From NCBI GenBank assembly GCA_900618795.1, contig UYJD01000005.1, forward strand, positions 1,789,133 through 1,844,164: a DNA stretch of 55,032 nucleotides, written 5' to 3'. Within the stretch, counting starts at the first letter, position 1, and each line of letters opens with the position of its first letter. Under the pieces are notes generated by a model. That model was not told the DNA's origin. It was given only the letters and a program-made list of their open reading frames with translations, and did no database searches. The position numbers and the translations under genes are program-made. Source of the stretch: Cyanodermella asteris. Lineage: Eukaryota > Ascomycota > Lecanoromycetes > Ostropales > Stictidaceae. Shown here in pieces: positions 44,894 to 55,032 of the stretch.

Positions 44894-46173
44894 AGCCGGG
44901 TTGGGGAAAGACAGGATGAACAAGGCCGCGTAGCTATATGAATGGAAGCATAGGCGCAGCAGCAAGATGCATCAAACTAGGTACCTAAATACGCTGATGT
45001 CGACAAGGAGCGCGGCTGCATTCGGACCACAGGTGACTTGGGAAAGATCACGCTCCGACAGCACGTGTTCGCGCCTGCCAGAATCGTCCGAGTCGCGCCA
45101 AGGCTGAGGAAGGTGCGAAGGGCCTCGAGTGCATCTCAGCCTTGGCGCGACTGCAGGCATGAGCTGCATCTTCTGTCTTCTCCATCTCCTCCGTTCGATA
45201 CTGCCTCACTACCTTTCGATGCCGTCTTGCAGCTGCGTTTGCCTCAGAGAGAAGGGCTCGGAAAGTCGCGCAAGTTGATCTCCTTCATGCATGCCCTAAG
45301 TCAAACTGCAACCTTGCTGTGTGCTACGCACCACCTCCCACACCACTCCAGTGCCGTGCTGCCAGATTTCAGATATGACTGTCACAACCGTCCTGAGGAT
45401 CTCTGAGGGCGACTTCGACGACAAAATTGTCCTGCGGCCTTGACCACGTGTCCTCAGTGGCCACTCGCCCGTTCATCTGAGCTGACAAGACCATTAGTGC
45501 CGGCTAAACCAGAGAATGACTCCTCGCTAGGAAAAAACCGTAAACCCACCCCTGGCTTTCTCCGCGTCTCATATGCTTGCCGTCAATCTGATCCAGCCAC
45601 GCATGACAATATCACAAACCATGACGTTCCGATGCTTCTCCTTTTACTCTTCACTTTCATCAACTTGAGATGCACAAAGCTGCGGATCTTCCTGCTCAGA
45701 TACACCACCGGGCAGTGCTCGTTTCTGGACATCTAGGGAACAGCATTCTAATCAATGCACGTATCGAAGTTTTGTCTCAGATCACACGATACCAATGTTT
45801 AGCCTGATCGTGGGGTTGCACGCAGTCGTTGAAGCCCCGCGCCATCGGAGACGTTGGTACCGTTGCGGACCGTTGCCAGGGAGTCCAATGAGGTCTTTGA
45901 ATCAAGATCGCGGAACATGGGTTCATGAATGGCTCATCACATCATCCATGTCACCGTCCAGGAAATTCTCAGATATCCGGATGTGACATCTACACTTTGT
46001 GTTGATCTGAATGGTTCCTATTGCTTCGCTTACAAAATTCTACATTTGGGCCGCATTAACGCCTCCTAATTTACCCCGATATTGCCTCAGAGTTAAGATG
46101 TCCCGATCAGAGGCTGAAACCGTCGCAGAACCAGGGCTATATATCTCGCCATGAATGCTACGGTCTAAACGTC
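44894..46173. other. Divergent spacer between PBN1 and the GH5 gene
   Basis: 1.3 kb without a recognisable gene. It contains the 18-bp perfect inverted repeat listed separately. Confidence 0.45.
45091..45152. repeat. 18-bp perfect inverted repeat (hairpin), 26-base loop
   Basis: AGTCGCGCCAAGGCTGAG at 45091-45108 is the exact reverse complement of 45135-45152. The stem is GC-rich with 26 bases between the arms. It lies about 200 bp upstream of the PBN1 start codon. Confidence 0.85.
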
Positions 46174-46179
46174 TATATA
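46174..46179 (+). promoter_or_regulatory. TATA box of the GH5 cellulase gene
   Basis: TATATA 56 bp upstream of the start codon in a non-coding stretch; a second AT-rich TATATAT lies at about 46138-46144. Position is plausible for a strongly inducible fungal hydrolase gene. Confidence 0.5.
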
Positions 46180-46234
46180 GAAGAAGCCCGGCCCTTCTCC
46201 CAGCTTGCACCTTCGACCCGAGCAAAGGATAATC

Positions 46235-47516
46235 ATGAAGCTTTCTCCACTTCTTGCGAGCCCGGTGTTCGCCGCATTGTCTTTGGCACAACAACCTGCC
46301 TGGGCACAGTGTGGCGGCTCAGGCTGGAAAGGCGCTACGACTTGTGTCTCTGGGTATACTTGCTCGGCCTCCGGTCAATACTTCTCTCAATGTGTCCCAG
46401 CCACTGGGCCGACAACCGCTTCAGCCAGCCTGACAACGCTGACAACCACCGTGAAAAGCACGAGCGCCACTTCGAGCGCTACAGCAGCTGCCACCGGTCA
46501 CTTTAAGTGGTTCGGCGTCGACGAATCCGGAGCCGAATTTGGCAACGGCAACATTCCAGGGACCTGGGGCAAGGACTTCATCTTTCCATCGAACAGCACC
46601 ATCGATGTGAGTATCCTAGTTTTGAGCTTTTTGCGCAGCTGTCACTGACGGCATTATCAGACCCTGATTGGAAATGGCTTCAACATCTTCCGTGTTCCTT
46701 TTACTATGGAGCGCATGGTCCCTACCACCCTGACAGGTCCAGCCAACGCAGCCTATCTGGCGAACTATAGCGGCACCATTAACTACATCACGTCCAAGGG
46801 CGCTTATGCAGTCGTCGATCCGCACAACTTTGGTCGATACAATGGCAACATCATCACCGATACTACCGGATTTCAAGCCTTCTGGAAAACTGTCGCTTCG
46901 GCTTTCAAGTCCAATAGCAAAGTAATCTTCGACACCAGCAATGAGTACCACGACGAAGACCAGACCAACGTTTTCAACGTCAACCAGGCCGCCATCAACG
47001 GGATTCGTGCCGCCGGTGCCACCTCGCAATACATCTTCGTCGAGGGGAACAGCTACAGCGGCGCATTTGTCTGGAATACCACGAACGATAATCTCAAGGC
47101 TCTGACATATCCTGAAGACAAGATAATCTACGAAATGCACCAGTATCTAGATAGCGACAACTCGGGGACCAGCGCGACCTGCGTCAGCAGCGATGTTGGT
47201 TTGCAGCGCATTGTGGGCGCGACCGCCTGGTTACGTGCAAACGGCAAGATCGGTGTGCTGGGCGAGTATGCGGGCGGTGCCAACTCGGTCTGTATGACGG
47301 CTATCAAAGGTATGCTGGATCATATGAAAGCCAATTCGGACGTTTGGACGGGAGCACTCTGGTGGGGTGGAGGACCTTGGTGGAATAACTACGTGAGCTA
47401 TTCCCTGGAAATCCTGCCTGTACAACTGTTGACTTTGTCAGATCTATTCGTTCGAACCGCCATCGGGCATCGGCTACAGCTACTACCTTTCGACGCTCCA
47501 AAGCTACACCCCTTGA
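46235..47516 (+). CDS. Secreted endo-beta-1,4-glucanase, CBM1 plus GH5
   Basis: Secreted cellulase that binds crystalline cellulose through an N-terminal CBM1 and cuts internal beta-1,4 bonds. 392 aa from exons 46235-46606, 46661-47392 and 47442-47516; introns 54 and 49 nt. Signal peptide residues 1-18 ([18 protein letters not shown]). CBM1 about 19-55 with [15 protein letters not shown] and four cysteines ending SQCVP. Thr/Ser linker to about 85. GH5 domain from [36 protein letters not shown], the acid/base Glu in [24 protein letters not shown], the nucleophile Glu in GVLGEYAGG, and [10 protein letters not shown]. The third exon supplies the conserved end ([23 protein letters not shown]). 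Convergent with the GMC gene; stops are 108 bp apart. Confidence 0.93.
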
Positions 47517-47624
47517 GCTGCCCAAACTATTGTCACTTCACAAATCGGTCATTTCCGCGTTCATTCTCGTACATGACTCTCAATCCGTACATAGCTCAAT
47601 CAAATTCAAAGCATTGCATCGCAC

Positions 47625-49598
47625 TTAGACCTGCAGTCCAAGCTCTGTGCCGATGATGACTGCAGCCTTCTCGCCAATGAGCAAGGCTGTGTTGTTGGTG
47701 TTGGCGCCGACGTTCTCCGGAATGATGGACAAATCTGAACGTAGTTAGCGCTGCGCAGTCATCGCTTCTGAGGGCTCCCAGGAACTCACCAGCACACTTC
47801 AATCCCGAAACACCATAAACGTTCAAGCTCTTATCCACCACACCTCCCTTCTCCTTGGGAGCCATTCTCGTCGTTCCGCAGCTGTGCCACGTCGTATTAA
47901 TGTTATCTCTCAACCACTCTTCGATGGCCCGATCGTCCTCCTCATCGTACTCGATCGGTGCCAATGACCGCCTCGCCTCGTCATCTTTGAAGGTCCCGCC
48001 CGCGATTGCTGGTCCATCCACCAGTGCTGCCTTGCTCCCCTCCCTAAACTTGGGGTGCCCGAGCGCAAGCTCGCCACGGTAGGCATTTGTGCGCCTGTAC
48101 AGCTCACGTTGCTTCTTGTACGCCCATATCTGTTTCTTGACATCCGCGTCGTGGGTCAGGGAGCCAGTGTTGAAGCTGCTCGGAGTCTGCGCGTCCTTGC
48201 TCACGATGTGGACGTTTCCTCGCGAGTAAGGGTACGCCGTGTACGTGCCCGTGGTCGCGTACTGGGAGACTCCGTCGACGTCTTCGTTCAGGATCTTGTG
48301 ATCGCCGAGGAAGCTGTTGACGACACCGCAGAGCATAAGTGGGCGGGTGGGAGAGTTTTTGAAGTCGCGATCCCAGAGGGACTGGAAGTCTTTGCCTAGC
48401 GCGGCGACCTCGTCTTCGCTGGGTCGCATCTTGGCCGCGACGTCGATGGAGTTCCAGCCGAGCATGGGGTCGCCTCGACCGGCGGCTTCGGCAAAGTCGA
48501 CGCGGCCGGCGAGAAGTCTGTCATTGGTCTCTTCGGGGGCCAGCGACGTCTTGTAGGGGTAAAGCATGAGGTTGTGGTCCTGGTAGTGCTCCCCCACGTC
48601 CGGCAGGTCTGAGACGACGTCGATACCTAGTTCACCCAGGTGGCTAGCTTTGCCAACACCGGATCGTTCAAGGATGGAGGGAGTGCTGAGCGCTCCCGAA
48701 GCTACCACGACTAGTTTCTTCGCGTGAGCAGTAAAGGAGGGGGCTTTGCTGAGACCAATCTCGGCTTGGAAAGCCTTGTTCGCCTCAAAGACGACGCCGT
48801 TGGTACGTTTGTTCTCGTCAAACAGGACGCGGTCCACACGTGACTCGCAAAGAAGATGAAGGTTTGGGTAGTTACCGGAGTCGAGCAGTGGATGCAGGTA
48901 GCAATGGGCTGAATCCTGGCGCTTGCCATTGGTGCCAATGTATTTTGCCCATGGCGAAAAGCCACCAACAGCCTCGAAATCCTGCATATCTGTAATGACC
49001 TTCTGGCCAACAGATGCAGCTCCGGCTAGCACGTCGTCTGCCGCCTTCTTCTGGTAGTAGGTGCCGAAAGAAACGTGTATAGGCCCATCTGTTCCGTGCA
49101 GTTCTGGATTGATATCGGCACCTTTGGGATGGTACGTCTCGAGCTTTTTCAGCAAGGACAACAAGCTTTTGTAATCCCATCCTTCCGTCTTCCAACTGTC
49201 GAAGTCTACAGCCTGTGCACGAGTGTACATCATGAAGTTGATTGATGAGCCGCCGCCAAGCAGGCCTCCGGCTGGAACAATGACTTCTCGATGGTTCAGA
49301 TCCTTCTCGGAGTTCGCTTTATAGAAGAGCGCAGTCTGTGAGGTCGGTGCCAAATGGGCAAGGAAGATTGCCGGATTAGTAACGAGCGGGTCATCTTTGT
49401 TGTTCTTGCCACCTTCAATGATCAAGATGCGTAACTTGGGATCAGCTTTGGCCAGTCGGGAAGCAGTGACGCAAGCTGCAGTTCCGCCACTGCACTTCTA
49501 TCAGAACTCTAGGCAGACTGTTGGAGGGATGGATTTGGAGCGACTTACCCTGCAAAGATGATATCGTACTCTTTGCCATCGTAATCAGCTGTCGACAT
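47625..49598 (-). CDS. GMC oxidoreductase, alcohol oxidase-like
   Basis: FAD-dependent oxidase of the glucose-methanol-choline family; the C-terminal pattern is close to alcohol (methanol) oxidases. 619 aa from exons 49598-49549, 49489-47790 and 47734-47625; introns 59 and 55 nt. Seen: the FAD dinucleotide fold FAGGGTAACVTASRLA split by intron 1, GGLLGGGSSINFMMYTRA (GMC signature 1), SGALSTPSILERSG (signature 2), the active-site HSCGTTRMAPKEKGGVVD, and NVGANTNNTALLIGEKAA with Asn in the place often held by His/Asn. No signal peptide and no C-terminal PTS1 tripeptide (ends GLQV), so it is probably cytosolic, unlike peroxisomal methanol oxidase. Substrate unknown. H2O2 production alongside the neighbouring cellulase is only a speculation. 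Confidence 0.9.
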
Positions 49599-51362
49599 TG
49601 TGAGAGTATGAGACCTGTTACAGCGACGTTAGATTGGGGAGCGGCTTGGTTACCGATATCCAGAAGCCTCGAGGGACTCGAATACACTCTTATGGACAAG
49701 GCGCACCTCGCAGGGTCCATCGGGGCGCGCTCCTTGAGGAAGCTACACGTTGTGCTGCTCACATTTTGGCAGCTATGTGCTCTGTGTTCGACCGCTCATC
49801 GCCCACAGGCTATAGCTTGGCTCCAGGAAGGACCATCAGCCGACACAAGGGAGGGGAATATGCTCAAGCAGAAGGCACGGTATTTCGGAATTACAGATCT
49901 GGGTCGGATGCAGCTCAGAAGCCTCGTACCCCGCTTGCCGCGGCTCCGGAAGTGACAGAGCTAGATTCCGGGATGTGTTTGTGGAGGGTCACGGCTGCAC
50001 AGGACAGTGATGGCAGCATGATGGGGGGGATAAGGTTTGGTCAAGACTTAGGGACTGCAATCGCTCCCTTGTAACACGATGGCGGCTGAGTCGGGGCCCC
50101 AGGTGGAGCTTCGGGCTTGATGCTGACGCCTTGGTCCGAGAGAAAGGCCCTCTCTCGGTAGGCCCTGGTTGGTCAACACAGCAACACAGAGAATCACAAA
50201 CAACGTTGCCTTAAAGGCCAACGGACCGCTCACGGTAATCATCAACAGAATGGTGGTGAATTCGCAAGGTAAGCTTGCACGGAAAAGAATAACTATATAA
50301 AAGGTATCACGTGATACCTCTCATCGCACCTTCCAACAATACGTCCGGCCAACGAGGCTTTTTCGTGCTCAACTCTGACAAAAGGGCACGGAAAGCGTTT
50401 GGCAAGCCAAGAAGGTACAAGAACAGCGCGAGGGCCAGTCGATTGTACAGAGTCTTGAAGATCTTGCTTCGAACGCTGTCACGTTCTGTTTCACCGATGC
50501 TTTGGTCTCAGTGGCACAATGATCAAAACGGAGATTTTGAATCGCTGGCCGGTACTACGATGCGTCGGAATTTCGGAGCCGCTGTCCAAGGCGGACTGAC
50601 AGAAGTCGATGCGCACGCACTTGCCTGTCTCCTTCTTATGCTACTTCTGTGACCCCTCTATATGTACGTGAGGATGAGTCGTGAAGCTACAGCTATAGAG
50701 ACTTAAATCGCTAGCCTTCTGGTTACGTTGAGCAGTATTGAAGGACCCAAGTGACTGGGTAGATAATGAATTGTCTCCGTCAACACTTCTGTCGGCCCGC
50801 CTTGCGCCTCAGCGTCAGTGAAACTCTAACCCCGCCGCCATGATTGTCGACTTGCTTGATCATCAACGTCTTTGAGTTAATGACCGATGCGTCTGAACAG
50901 CCAGTCCAACTTGCTGGGCCGAGGCACATGTGGGGCGTAGGGGACATATGGGACATGGGGTCTCGAAGAAAAAAACCTACAGAAAAAATGTCGAGATTAC
51001 CTTCGTAGGTCATATCTGACAGCTTCTCATAACGTTGCTCATGTTTCCACGCGTGTCGTATGCTAGTATTGGAAGATACTCTGGTTGAATCGAGTCGAAG
51101 GAACAAGCGATGTAGACGTGAGTTACTGGATTAGGTCAAGGTCAGACGTTAGCTGCAGCTTGTGGAACCTACATGGAGTCGAGTTGCTGCACACAGGTGG
51201 CATGTCGAGAAGCTCGACAGCAGAATGGACTGTATAGATATTCAGATGGACTTGTCTCGTTTAATATCTGTAGCTTGCTTCCGCATCCAAATTAGGACGA
51301 GGTCCTCATTCGGACACATGCAAAAACTTGACGCTTCATATGCTATCCGTACTGCTCGTGAT
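49599..51362. other. Gene-free stretch between GMC gene and peptidase pseudogene
   Basis: 1.8 kb with no gene recognised; it carries the TATA/palindrome pair listed separately. A 113-codon frame follows that element but has no early ATG. Confidence 0.4.
50294..50319 (+). promoter_or_regulatory. TATA box adjoining an 18-bp palindrome centred on CACGTG
   Basis: TATATAAAA (50294-50302) runs directly into the perfect palindrome AGGTATCACGTGATACCT (50302-50319), whose core is an E-box bound by bHLH factors such as Cbf1 or SREBP types. No convincing coding sequence follows within 300 bp, so the promoter role is uncertain. Confidence 0.4.
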
Positions 51363-52444
51363 ATGGCTTCGACTTCAACGGCCAGCTACGTGCATGACGC
51401 AGCATTCGACGAAGGGCACCTTCCTGTCAGCAACTTACACAAAATCCTGGTATCGACAATACGGCAAGCGTGACGGAAAGCCCGGTAGCTACTTTCAATC
51501 TCAGTGACGCCTCTTCGGAATTGACCAAGAAGTGATATACGTGCACGGTGGCCGAGGGGGATTCTGCGCCTCCCACAATTCGACTGCATTCTTCGACCCA
51601 GCCACATACCGCATTGCTACTCTCGATGAACGTCACAGCGGCAAACCGATCCCGGCCGGCGAGCTGCGCGAGTGGACTCCCGACAACCTGTTATCCGACC
51701 TTGAGGTCCTACGCGAACATCTCAGTATTCCAACAGGCACATTGTCTTTGGTGGTTCCTAGGATCGGCTCTCTCACTGCTATACGCCATCGCGCATCCTG
51801 ATTCCGTCAGTTCGCTGGTACTAAGTGGTTTTTACATGGAAACTGCAGAAGAGCATCAATTCAAGGGTGTGTTGCAGGGAGCGGGTCGATTCAGGCCAGC
51901 TGAAAATGACGAGTGGATTTCCCACCTGCCGTCCAAGGATCGAGACGAGCCATTGAAAGACTACTTGGAGTTATTGACGTGCGGTAATAGAGAAATAGAG
52001 GTTCAAGCGGCTGACGCATGCTCATTCCGGGGCGCAGCCATTGGGACGCTAGTGCTACCGGCCGACGCGCGCCAGCAGGCCCGTAGTGATGCTTGGGCAT
52101 TCGCAAGGGTCGAATGCTTCCACCACGTTCAATTCGCTCGAGCTGATTAAGACCACTTTCTCGGTAAAGACAATTTGGCCCGGATCGCGCTCATTCCTTG
52201 CACCATCGTGCAGGATAGCTACGCGCTCTTCTGTACACCAAGAGTGGCCTATGAGTTGAACAAAGCGTGGCCTGAATCGCGATTGGTCTGGGTGGAAGCT
52301 GCGGGGCGTAGCCAGAACGTGAGCAACTTGATGTATGCAGGATCCGAAATCAAGCTGATGGGAGAGCAGGAGCCAGATAGCTTTGCGAAGCTGATCCAGG
52401 TTTGTGGCGACTATGGACAAGACTTTGGGAAATCAGCCATATAA
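51363..52444 (+). pseudogene. Proline iminopeptidase (S33 alpha/beta hydrolase) pseudogene
   Basis: Pieces of a proline iminopeptidase, which removes N-terminal proline from peptides, lie in order but in different frames. From 51363: FDEGHLPVSNLHKI; then in another frame WYRQYGKRDGKP; then VHGGRGG...FFDPATYRIATLDERHSGK...DLEVLREHLSIP (51540-51740); then, shifted again, LLYAIAHPDSVSSLVLSGFY; a stop at 52147; and finally a C-terminal block ELNKAWPESRLVWVEAAGRS ending at 52444. The oxyanion HGGPGG is HGGRGG, the nucleophile elbow GGSWGS is unrecognisable (FLGSALS), and the catalytic His region reads AGRS. At least two frameshifts plus active-site losses make this a clear pseudogene of some age. 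Confidence 0.85.
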
Positions 52445-52773
52445 GCTTCCTGTCCCAGCAGAGCTACCGCCATTCGTTCAATTCGAGCGACATAGCTTAA
52501 AACGAAATTGAGTTTTGAACAGGGTGCTGGTTCTAATAAAAACAGGACCGAGGACAAAGCGAAGCCGCGGCACAACTTAAAGAATACGAATTCAAAGATG
52601 AAAGTCACCTTCGCGGATCTTTCTCGGGCGACCAGAAGGAGAAAGCGCATTTGCGGATGATGTTATGAAATGGCAATGACCGGTCCTCGTAATGGTGGTA
52701 CACTGTTTTCGTGGTTCGGGACTATGCTTTCGCTATGTACAAAGGGAAGCATCCTGCGCGTGCAACAAGCACT
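52445..52773. other. Spacer between pseudogene and QCR10
   Basis: About 330 bp, convergent 3' flanks; nothing coding seen. Confidence 0.4.
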
Positions 52774-53295
52774 TTAGAAAGGCTGTCGGGATGTCAGCTA
52801 TCCATATTTCAGTTGAAGCTGGGATGCGTACGTTGTCTGATGCAGGAATCTCCTTGTGGAAGAGATCGCCTATGACGGGAACCTTTTGCCAGATGTCCTT
52901 CTTGACCCTAGGAACGTCGGCGGCGAAGATTACGGCGCCAGCGCCGGCGACGATGCCCCAGAATGCGGCGGTCTGACCACTGCAGGGCGTTGTCAGTCCC
53001 AATCTTCTTGTAATAGCACTCTCGTAATCCGTAGTATGATTCACCAGGCCAGGCCATTCCTTCTCTTTGGGGACTGCTTGAGACTTACAACTTGGTCAGC
53101 CACTTGAGGTCGACGCCACCGAAGTTGGTGGGAATGCTGTATCTGTAGGACGGTCAACTTTAGGACGATAGGGTGAAGTCTTGAATGTAGTTACTTGGGT
53201 CCGTAGGGAGACTTGTAATTGTTTGGCCTCGGCTTGGCCTTCCAGGGCTGTACGCCGTGATGGCCAGCGGCCATTCGGGGGAAAGAGGGCTTCAT
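52774..53295 (-). CDS. QCR10: Ubiquinol-cytochrome c reductase subunit 10 (QCR10)
   Basis: Small single-span subunit of respiratory complex III in the inner mitochondrial membrane, near the Rieske protein. 103 aa from four exons: 53295-53195, 53142-53089, 52979-52832 and a 9-nt last exon 52782-52774 coding for P-F-stop. Introns are 52, 109 and 49 nt; all are GT-AG. Seen: a basic N-terminus with PRPNNYKSPYGPK, the conserved PTNFGGVDLKWLTKF, one membrane helix (TAAFWGIVAGAGAVIFAA), then the matrix/IMS motif DVPRVKKDIWQKVPVIGD and the family end EIPASDNPF. The tiny terminal exon is what restores the conserved Pro-Phe C-terminus. Confidence 0.9.
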
Positions 53296-54329
53296 GATGG
53301 GGTGAGAGTCGGAATGTCGATGGAAGGTAGAGAATGTCGTCGTCGTCGCCAACGTCGTCCCAGTCAGTTTGCAAGTCAAGGTGAGTGCCAAGAACATATG
53401 TGGAGCTGATTGGCTGATTTCTTGCAGCCAATGGCAGCTTAGACAAATGCGTTGCGCCGCTTCGGGAACGTCCGGGAGCAAAGCGGAGTCTTGTGCACCG
53501 CAGTCAAGTGCCATCTGCGAGCATCATCGCTTTACTGCGCTGCTCCGCATCGATCATCGGGTGCGCTACACATGCCTCTCGCTGGTCTGCAGTAGTAAAC
53601 TCTTGCTTTTGAGCTTGGAACAACCCGTCTGCCAGCATCCATCATCCAGTGCACCCACCACTGCAGCACGCGTGTTTGCTTCGAGAAAAAACCTCCATAC
53701 GTTACCACGACTGACTGTACCCCACAGAGCGGCCAGCAGTCCACCAAGTCCTTCTGTCCGCCACATACACTACCCTGACCTTATCGTCCATCTACCTCAG
53801 CGGTCCAAGTCCTTGAACACGACCTGCATCATCCGCCTTCTCATACTTGCGCTCGACGTCGGCTGAGTGCAGTTCAGCGCATCGGAGCCACTGCCGGTTC
53901 TCCGCCGGCATTGTCGTCGTGACAGCCTGCCGCAGTTCACTTTGGCATCGTTGCTCGCACCTCTTGCGCTTTGCACCTATTCACATCGGACCTCAAAAGC
54001 CGTCATCGAACAGCTAAGGCTCACTAGACGCTCGTCTCCGGCAGCTCGATTACAAGAGCGCTACGCCGAGCAGTGGGTCTCCTACTCCCGGAACCTGCTC
54101 GTCCACGCAAGAATCACTGCGCCCAGGGTATTAAGTTGTCGGTACCCTCATCACAAGGTAGCTGCTGTCGTCCCAAAGCTGGATCATATCGCTCAGAGCT
54201 ATCACCCATTAAATCTACGGCTTCCCTCTCTCTCCAAATCATCGATACCGGGGGTTGACGTTGAGATACCTCTGACGAGCGACGTGCCAAGATATATAGA
54301 CCCCTTCGGACAGCCGAAAGTTGCCCATC
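53296..54329. other. Divergent spacer / long leader region
   Basis: 1.0 kb between divergent starts. Pyrimidine-rich stretches precede the gene at 54330 and suggest a long 5' UTR; frames inside (53369-54367) are unlike known proteins. A TATATAG at about 54293 lies 37 bp before that start. Confidence 0.4.
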
Positions 54330-54887
54330 ATGTCAAACTACCCTTCTCAAAGACCATTCTTCTATAACTTCTTTTCAGCCTTTCGGCCTTATGCTACCCA
54401 CAAATCTCCATCTTCCGCAGCAACGACGTCTGTGGCAGGTTCACAGCAATTCTCGACAAATGCGCAGACACAACAGCCTTCATCACACACAATGACACCG
54501 CCCGCATCCCCAACCGGCCCTCACGCACAAATAACGCAGCAAGCTGCTGCCCGAGCTGTTGCCGCAAAGCAACAAACGTCCTCGCAACCTTTCCAATCAG
54601 CTGCCGCAGCGTTCTCACCGCCAACACATCACGCGACCCGAGCGCAACAGGCCGCAAGAAAGAGCCCAGGGCCTGCTAGCCCATACAGCCAATCGAATTT
54701 TGGAGGGCGACATCGAAGAGGGAGTGATTCAAGTAGCGATAACGAGGGTTTCGTGCAGCGGCCTGGAACCGAAAAATGGTTCATTGGTGGGAGGATGTCG
54801 AATGGCGAAGAGCGCTTCTATCAGCTGAGCATGGTTCGAAGGGAACGCAGCAACGATCGAAGGAGCTGTGATCGGATGAGTCTATAG
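54330..54887 (+). CDS. Conserved fungal protein of unknown function, Ala/Gln/Ser-rich
   Basis: 185 aa, single exon, start at 54330 (CATCATGTC). The first 20 residues contain an aromatic segment (RPFFYNFFSAFRPY). Residues 25-130 are Ala/Gln/Ser/Thr-rich low complexity, probably disordered. The C-terminal 60 residues are better ordered: RHRRGSDSSSDNEGF followed by EKWFIGGRMSNGEERFYQLSMVRRERSNDR and ending in RMSL. I recognise this ending as a pattern in uncharacterised proteins of filamentous ascomycetes, with R-x-S-x repeats that could be phosphosites, but know no function. No signal peptide or membrane helix. Confidence 0.7.
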   Translation: MSNYPSQRPFFYNFFSAFRPYATHKSPSSAATTSVAGSQQFSTNAQTQQPSSHTMTPPASPTGPHAQITQQAAARAVAAKQQTSSQPFQSAAAAFSPPTHHATRAQQAARKSPGPASPYSQSNFGGRHRRGSDSSSDNEGFVQRPGTEKWFIGGRMSNGEERFYQLSMVRRERSNDRRSCDRMSL

Positions 54888-55032
54888 TCCGTGTCTATGC
54901 ATTACGAGTTTGACGACATTTACCGATCGAGACCCACGTATATTTCAACAAGTAACGAGGACATATGACATGTGATTGGAAAGGGCCTCACTGCATAACC
55001 ACTGGCGTTGAAATGGATGAATGAGGCTGGAT

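Noticed and set aside
50311-50652. 113-codon plus-strand frame after the TATA/palindrome element
   Set aside because: Opens with GTG and has no ATG for about 60 codons; composition not protein-like.

Overview
The window comes from the nuclear genome of a filamentous ascomycete, most likely of the Pezizomycotina (a Dothideomycete is plausible, but I cannot place it further). The evidence is short 46-100 nt GT-AG introns with CTAAC/CTGAC branch points, genes on both strands with 0.1-1.5 kb spacers, and fungal families: aegerolysin, UstYa/DUF3328, CBM1-GH5 cellulase, GMC alcohol oxidase, PBN1, YIH1, Hal4-type kinase and Mmc1-like protein. There are no operons, CRISPR arrays or rRNA, and I found no convincing tRNA.

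Left end (1-5.1 kb): a MACPF-domain gene (minus, running off the left edge) and an aegerolysin gene (plus) are transcribed divergently from one 0.8 kb intergenic region. These are the two protein classes of fungal bicomponent pore-forming systems and are the most striking content of the window. A MITE-like element with 29-bp terminal inverted repeats and TA flanks follows.

5.4-13.2 kb: five minus-strand genes in a row look like the remains of a secondary-metabolism or accessory block. They are a UstYa/DUF3328 core lacking its N-terminus, an apparently intact 14-TM-type MFS transporter, a 3'-truncated fungal rhodopsin-like membrane protein, a 3'-truncated SAM methyltransferase, and a carotenoid oxygenase that lacks its N-terminal part and carries an in-frame TGA.

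13.3-38 kb: mostly conserved housekeeping genes. They are an Mmc1-like mitochondrial protein, an ICln/Lot5-like protein, a thioesterase-like pseudoenzyme, a UBA-UIM protein with a USP-like region, YIH1/IMPACT, a small unknown conserved protein, an acid-ceramidase-like amidase, methylenetetrahydrofolate reductase, the queuine tRNA-ribosyltransferase accessory subunit, an Aro8-type aminotransferase with a one-base frameshift, and a Hal4/Sat4-type kinase. The kinase has about 5 kb of gene-free, microsatellite-bearing DNA upstream.

43-55 kb: PBN1 (GPI mannosyltransferase subunit), a secreted CBM1-GH5 endoglucanase convergent with a GMC alcohol oxidase, a frameshifted proline iminopeptidase pseudogene, the respiratory subunit QCR10, and a conserved low-complexity protein. 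Exon boundaries were derived by hand from splice signals, reading frame and family motifs; where they are uncertain this is stated.
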